Part shown: piece by piece, positions 58,831-64,000 of the stretch | Position numbering within the stretch: position 1 is the stretch's first letter | Layout: each line of letters opens with the position of its first letter | From: Arachis hypogaea | Lineage: Eukaryota > Streptophyta > Magnoliopsida > Fabales > Fabaceae | Assembly: GCF_003086295.3 (NCBI RefSeq) | Contig: NC_092039.1 | Location: 94,325,061 to 94,389,060 of the forward strand | Direction of reading: 5' to 3' | Length of the DNA: 64,000 nt | Made by a program: the position numbers and the translations under genes | The notes under the pieces: model-generated | Seen by the model: only the letters and a program-made list of their open reading frames with translations | Told to the model about the DNA's origin: nothing | Databases searched by the model: none

Positions 58831-59335
58831 CTATATATATTTTAATATTAATATATAAAATAAAGTATATTTTTATTTTTTATATTTTAAAAAAATGTAA
58901 AGAAAAATTTTTAGGGGGAAGTAACTTTTAGTATTTTTTGTCATTATTTGGCCAGTACAAACACTAAATTGTCTTTAACAAACCAATTTTATTAATTCAT
59001 GTGTACAAACTCTGAAAAATGTGGGTACAATGTGTAAATTGTATTAATTTATGTATGCAAAATTTTGGTAAATATAAGTGCAAATTATATACTTCTTATG
59101 TGCAAAAACGTCTGTAAATATGAGTGAAAATTATTACTAATTAAGTGTTGACCAAAATTAATAATATTTGTCAATCACATAGCATTGTTCAAATTTAAAA
59201 ATAATCTATTTCTCCTTTGCATTTGCATCCTTCCTCCTTTTGCCTTGTCCTCACCTTTCCTCTAACTATCATTGTTGTCCTTCAAATGCAATAGTAGCCT
59301 TTGCCATACTATCGAAGGTTGCACATGAGAATGAA
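58831..59335. other. Gene-free stretch
   Basis: AT-rich. A few diverged repeats of GTGTACAAA.../GTGGGTACAATGTG type at about 58955-59120. No coding signal. Confidence 0.4.
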
Positions 59336-60365
59336 AAAAGAATGCAATGGATATGAAAACGAGAAAGGAAAATGAGTGAAAATGTGAACTTGTATTAAAA
59401 ATTGAATCACAGTTTTTATATAATTAACTTTTTTATATTTATACACAGCTAACTAATAACTAATTAACATAAATATCTAGCTACTCTAATTAGTTTTATC
59501 TAGTTATCAGTAGACTCACATGTCAAGTAACACCCTCCCTTAAGTTTGGAGGTCTGACCACGAAAATGTTCAGCAACCCAAGCTTACCATGGATGTAATG
59601 GAAAGGACTTCGTGCTAGTGGCTTAGTTAACATGTCTGCAACCTGCTCATGTGTAGAGATAGGTAGCAGATTAATCACCCTTTCTTGTAGTTTGTCTCAG
59701 ACAATGTGGCAATCCACTTCGATATGCTTTGTCTACTCATGAAAGACTAGATTAGTGACTATATACACAACAGACTTGCTATCACAGTAGATGTTCACTG
59801 CCTTATAAAGTGGTACGCCAAGTTCCTAAAGAATATAACTCAACCATTGAACCTCCCTAGTTGCCAGCGCCAACGTCTTATATTCTACTTCGGATGAGGA
59901 AGTAGCAACTGTAAGTTGCTTCTTGCTTTTCCAATTAACAAGAGATGAGCAAAGGTAAAAGCAATAAGCTGAGATCGACCTCCTGGAGTTTAAGAAGCAT
60001 GTGAGATTCAAGTCTGATTTAGCTGAGAAGAAAAGAACAACCGCTGGGGATCCTTCTAAATACTTCAATATTCGATGAGTAGCTCGCAAATGCTCTATGG
60101 TAGGACAATCCAAAAATTGACTCAATTTTTCTATAGCGAAACTTATATCCGGCCTAGTGTTTGAAAGATAGAGCAACTTTCCAATGATTCTCTAATATTG
60201 AGTAAGTCAGATAGTAGCTCCCCATCACCTTTACTTAGCTTTGCTCCATAATCCATTGGTGTTAGCTAGGCAGGCTTGTATCCCTAAAAACCCATTTCTT
60301 TAAGCAAATTTAGCACATATTTTTGTTGATACAAAGCAATCTCTCTCTTTGATCTAGCCACTTTC
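59336..60365 (-). pseudogene. 3' fragment of a second Ty1/copia element (RT end, RNase H, PPT, start of 3' LTR)
   Basis: On the minus strand: RT thumb ([20 protein letters not shown], 60176 and down), RNase H ([32 protein letters not shown]), then MLTKPLARSPFHYIHGKLGL with two in-frame stops. The polypurine tract TTAAGGGAGGG is followed by TGTTACTTGACATG, the start of the 3' LTR, running down to about 59340. The 5' side is cut at 60365 by a CACTA terminus. It belongs to a different copia family from the one at 36835. Confidence 0.85.
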
Positions 60366-61500
60366 ACTACAAAAAAAATGTTGAGTACCAATAGAATTAC
60401 AATCGGAAAACCGAATAAGATCTGACGGTATAATGTTTACCGTCGAATTTTGCATCGGTATTTATTCGACAAAATAAACCTCGTAGGTAACATATTACCA
60501 TCGGATTTTTTCACCAATGGTAGTTTCTGTTAGATTTAGCAATGGAATATGGTTATTAAGACGAAATCTGTTGAATGTTATTTTTGACGATAATGTTGGC
60601 GCCATATCATACGTCTCCGCACTATCTTACCGGTAGATTAATCCGACGATAATACCGACATATTTTTTTATTTTTTTTTTAATTTTTCAAAAAACAATTG
60701 ACTGGTTTGTTACCGTTGGTATATTCCGATGGTAGTCTTTTTTATTTTTTTAAGAATTTTTTTCATCCATCTATAATGTACCCTGATAATTAATAATTGA
60801 AACAATGCTTTAAACTTGAAGTGAAATATCAAACATACAAATTAAAAATACAAAATTATAGTAATTAAAATATTTGAAATAATGATAATTATATTACATT
60901 CTTCTCAAAGTTTGGTAAAGAAATACATATCATAGAACTATATTTATATTAATCCTATTCAGATTCATCATCTTCTTTCTCTGGTTCACCATCCTCCTAT
61001 TCCGAGGTAGTTTCTTGATCATCGAACTCATCTTCCTCTTCTTTGTCGCCATTGACCCCGTCTACTTCTTGAAGATCGTCATCCTCTGATGGTAGTGCGT
61101 CGCCATCAAGTCCAAGGTCAATGATGTCATCATCCATAATAGTCGACCTAGGGGTGATTGCTCACCAATATCAACCACCGGTTTCAAAGGAGTTGGGTCA
61201 TCAATCTAGTAAGGTTCTTGACCCTCTATCCTATCATTAGACTCGATGCGACCTCTTGGCTTAGTATTAACCACGACCATCCAACTAGACTTGCATGATC
61301 CCTGATAAGGCAATAGTATACATGTCGTGCATTTTGAGGTAGAATAAAAGGATCGTAGTGCCTATATTTCCTGGTTACATTAACTTCAGTGACATCAGAG
61401 TCCTTGTACTTTTGTGTTTCTTGTCGCGAAATTAGATCATACCATTCACATTTAAATATTGATGGAGGAAAAATGTCGGTAAAGATTTTTCACAAAAATA
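60366..61500 (-). mobile_element. CACTA (En/Spm) element remnant with DUF4216-like and acidic C-terminal coding sequence
   Basis: The terminus CACTACAAAAAAAATG at 60366 lies inside the copia reverse transcriptase. Subterminal TCGGAAAACCG, GACGGTA and TACCGTCGA words follow to about 60660. On the minus strand, about 61470-61270 encodes YKDSDVTEVNVTRKYRHYDP and FILPQNARHVYYCL, as in the DUF4216 domain of CACTA transposon proteins. About 61140-60960 encodes an acidic tail (EDDDLQEVDGVNGDKEEEDE) with a stop. The rest of the transposase is missing or replaced by the LTR-like repeat that starts near 61490. Confidence 0.7.
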
Positions 61501-64000
61501 AGCGCGTTGTAAGTATAGTTCGAAACCTATAATTAAACCTCAATCAAATTTAAATTGTTTGTCACTTAAGCAAACCCAATAAAATTAACCGAAGTATTTA
61601 AACCTCGGGTCGTCTCTCAAGAAATTACAGGAAAGTGTAGTTTATTATTGGTTATGATATTGTATCTTTTTGGGTTTTGAGTTTAATAGACAAGGAATGT
61701 AAATAACAAGAAAATAAATTAGTAACTAAGAAAGCTCTTAGCAAGGATTGATAATTAGAAGTTCTATCCTCATTATCATTGTCAATTGTGATGGTAAATG
61801 CGAGTTGCCTTCACTTAGTTAACCTCTAACCAATGGAGGAAGGTCAAGTGCATACAATTAACTTGAGTTTACAAGTCCTAGTCAACTCAAAGTGAGAGAC
61901 TAGCATTGGTGAAGTTCAAGATAACCGACAAACTTCAATTACCAATCAACAAATGAGTTTTGATAACTCAAGGGTCTCTAATTGATTAATCCAAGTTAAG
62001 AACATAAAAATCTAATTTAAAACCCAACTGATGAGCGGATAATTTATACGCTTTTTGGCATTATTTTTAGTATGTTTTTAGTATAATCTAGTTAGTTTTT
62101 AGTATATTTTTATTAGTTTTTAGTTAAAATTCACTTTTCTGGACTTTACTATGAGTTTGTGTGTTTTTCTGTGATTTCAGGTATTTTCTGGCTGAAATTG
62201 AGGGTCCTGAGCAAAAATCTGATTCAGAGACTGAAAAGGACTGCAGATGCTGTTGGATTCTGACCTCCCTGCACTCGAAGTGGATTTTCTGGAGCTACAG
62301 AAGCCCAATTTGCGCGCTCTCAACGGCATTGGAAAGTAGACATCCTGAGCTTTCCAGCAATGTATAATAGTCCATACTTTGCCTGAGATTTGATGGCCCA
62401 AAACGGCGTGGCAAATCAGCCTCAGAAATTCCAGCGTTTAACGCTGGAACTGGCATAAAACTTGGAGTTAAACGCCCAAACTGGCATGAAAGCTGGCGTT
62501 TAACTCCAGAAAAGGTCTCTACACGAAAATGCTTCATTGCTCAGCCCAAGCACACACTAAGTGGACTCAGAAGTGGATTTTTACGTCATTTACTCATTTC
62601 TGTATACCCTAGGTCACTAGTTTACTATTAATAGGATCTTTTGACATTGTATCTGTACCTCATGACACTTTACACGTTTTTTTGTGTACCTTCCACATCA
62701 TGAGTCTCTAAACCCCATGGTTGGGGGTGAGGAGCTCTGCTGTGTCTTGATGGATTAATGCAATTACTACTGTTTCTCATTCAATCATGCTTGCTTCCAT
62801 TCTAAGATATCACTTGTTCTTAATTCGGATGAATGTGATGATCCGTGACAATCATCATCATTCTCAACTATGAACGTGTGCCTGACAACCACCTCCGTTC
62901 TACTTTAGATTAAGTAGATATCTCTTGGATTCTTTAACCGGAATCTTCGTGGTATAAGCTAGAACTGATGGCGGCATTCAAGAGAATCTGAAAGGTCTAA
63001 ACCTTGTCTGTGGTATTCTGAGTAGGATTCAATGATTGAATGACTGTGACGAGCTTCAAACTCCTGAGGGCGGGGCGTTAGTGACAGACGCAAAAGAATC
63101 ACTGGATTCTATTCCGGCCTTGAGAACCGACAGATGGATAGCCGTGCCGTGACAGGGTGCGTTGAACATTTCCACTGAGAGGATGGGAGGTAGCCACTGA
63201 CAACGGTGAAACCCTTACATACAGCTTGCCATGGAAGGAGCCTTGCGTGCTTGAAGAAGAAGACAGTAGGAAAGCAGGGATTCAGAAGATGGAGCATCTC
63301 CAAAACCTCAACCTATTCTCTATCACTGCAAAACAAGTACTTATTTCATGTTCTTTTACTTTTCACAATCAATCCTAATAATCTCTGATATCCTGACTAA
63401 GATTTACAAGATAACCATAGCTTGCTTCAAGCCGACAATCTCCGTGGGGTCGACCCTTACTCACGTAAGGTATTACTTGGATGACCCAGTGCACTTGCTG
63501 GTTAGTTGTGCGGAATTGCAAAAGTGTGATTGCAATTTCGTGCACCACCAACCAAGCATTTTATCAAACACTTGGAAATAAGGAAAATAAATCTAAACAA
63601 CCAATTGCAAGCATCAATGACTTACAATTAAAGAGAGCAACAATAAACATAGGAAACACAAATTACATTAGAATAAATCAAATGTAACAATAGCTCATAA
63701 TCATGAAAATGGTGAAAAAGGGAAATAACAAGGGAGGAAGATGAACTAAAGTGCTTGAACAAATAAAAGTAAGAGAAAACTAAATTAAAGTAAAATTGAA
63801 TCTGAACCTAACGAGAAATTAAAAACTACATCTAAAACCTAACTAATGTGAATCAATGTGTGTATGATTGATTCCCCCACTCTGCAGCCTCTAATATGTG
63901 TTTTCGGGCTTGGAACTGGGCCAAAACTAGCCCAGAAATTGCCCCTAGCATTTTCTGATATCTGCAGCACGTGACGCTCTGTCACGCGTATGCGTCGGCC
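61490..64000. mobile_element. LTR-like repeat of another family, split by a solo LTR, continuing past the window
   Basis: 61490-62028 and 63553-64000 form one non-coding sequence with the solo LTR removed. The words AAGCGCGTTGTAAGTATAG and AAACCTCGGGTCGTC are familiar from LTRs of legume Ty3/gypsy elements, here probably in minus orientation. The end of the window enters a CpG-rich palindrome (CACGCGTATGCGTCGG). No boundary on the right. Confidence 0.5.
62029..63547 (+). repeat. Solo LTR of the Athila-type family (1519 bp) with 5-bp target duplication
   Basis: Starts TGATGAGCGG and ends TTCGTGCACCA, like the LTR at 23257. CCAAC flanks it on both sides (62024-62028 and 63548-63552). It is clearly diverged from the 23257 and 31972 copies but keeps three palindromes at 62431, 62462 and 62493 (31-bp period). 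It arose by LTR-LTR recombination of a full element. Confidence 0.9.

Noticed and set aside
1..64000. tRNA, rRNA or snoRNA genes
   Set aside because: No cloverleaf or conserved rRNA words were recognised; the only tRNA-like words are primer binding sites.

Overview
The window is repeat-dominated plant nuclear DNA, most likely from peanut (Arachis). The case for Arachis is the combination of Athila-type LTRs starting TGATGAGCGG, LTRs with CGCGTACGCG islands, and a MULE whose introns are full of GGGTGTAT motifs. The genus is inferred from recalled repeat types, not from a search. I see no clear single-copy host gene, rRNA, tRNA or CRISPR array. Nearly every gene-like stretch belongs to a transposable element or to DNA captured by one.

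Layout. 1-~8100: a Mutator-like element (left end outside the window) with two convergent genes, a 19-exon ULP1-like cysteine protease gene (+, probably broken) and an intact five-exon FAR1/MULE transposase gene (-, 752 aa). ~8190-9234: a diverged AT-rich repeat, then a CACTA-type terminus. 11719-21894: a very young Tekay/Del-type Ty3-gypsy chromovirus with nearly identical 2793-bp repeats and one in-frame stop. 21895-23256: a LINE reverse transcriptase pseudogene. 23257-33580: an Athila-type element with gag, protease and a third ORF but no reverse transcriptase or integrase. 36835-52183: a decayed Ty1-copia element whose left LTR was split by a 9.9-kb Tat-lineage Ty3-gypsy element (37144-47034). 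The Tat element carries a long gag-pol on the minus strand and a spliced antisense gene on the plus strand. 52184-56704: a CACTA-like non-autonomous element containing captured host exons, including part of a pterin-4a-carbinolamine dehydratase gene, and ending in a dense hairpin array. 57018-61500: diverged AT-rich repeats, a copia 3' fragment and a CACTA remnant with DUF4216-like coding sequence. 61500-64000: another LTR-like repeat split by a solo Athila-type LTR with a perfect 5-bp duplication.

Most unusual structure. (1) The MULE introns carry a motif TTGGGTGTAT repeated at a strict ~23-bp period, always on the sense strand of the gene that holds it; it supplies splice acceptors and even overlaps the transposase stop codon. 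The ULP gene also has nine consecutive phase-2 symmetric microexons. (2) The Athila-type family carries imperfect palindromes of the form CTGGCGTTnAACGCCAG at a strict ~31-bp period, in the LTRs and as an eight-unit internal array, and the period is kept in a diverged solo LTR. I know of no published description of either array, but this could not be searched here.

Interaction of parts: the convergent MULE gene pair, the Tat gag-pol plus antisense gene, and the gag-pro-ORF3 Athila derivative each look like a self-contained mobile unit. Nesting order (CACTA-like DNA, then copia, then Tat) follows from target-site duplications and from the split LTR.
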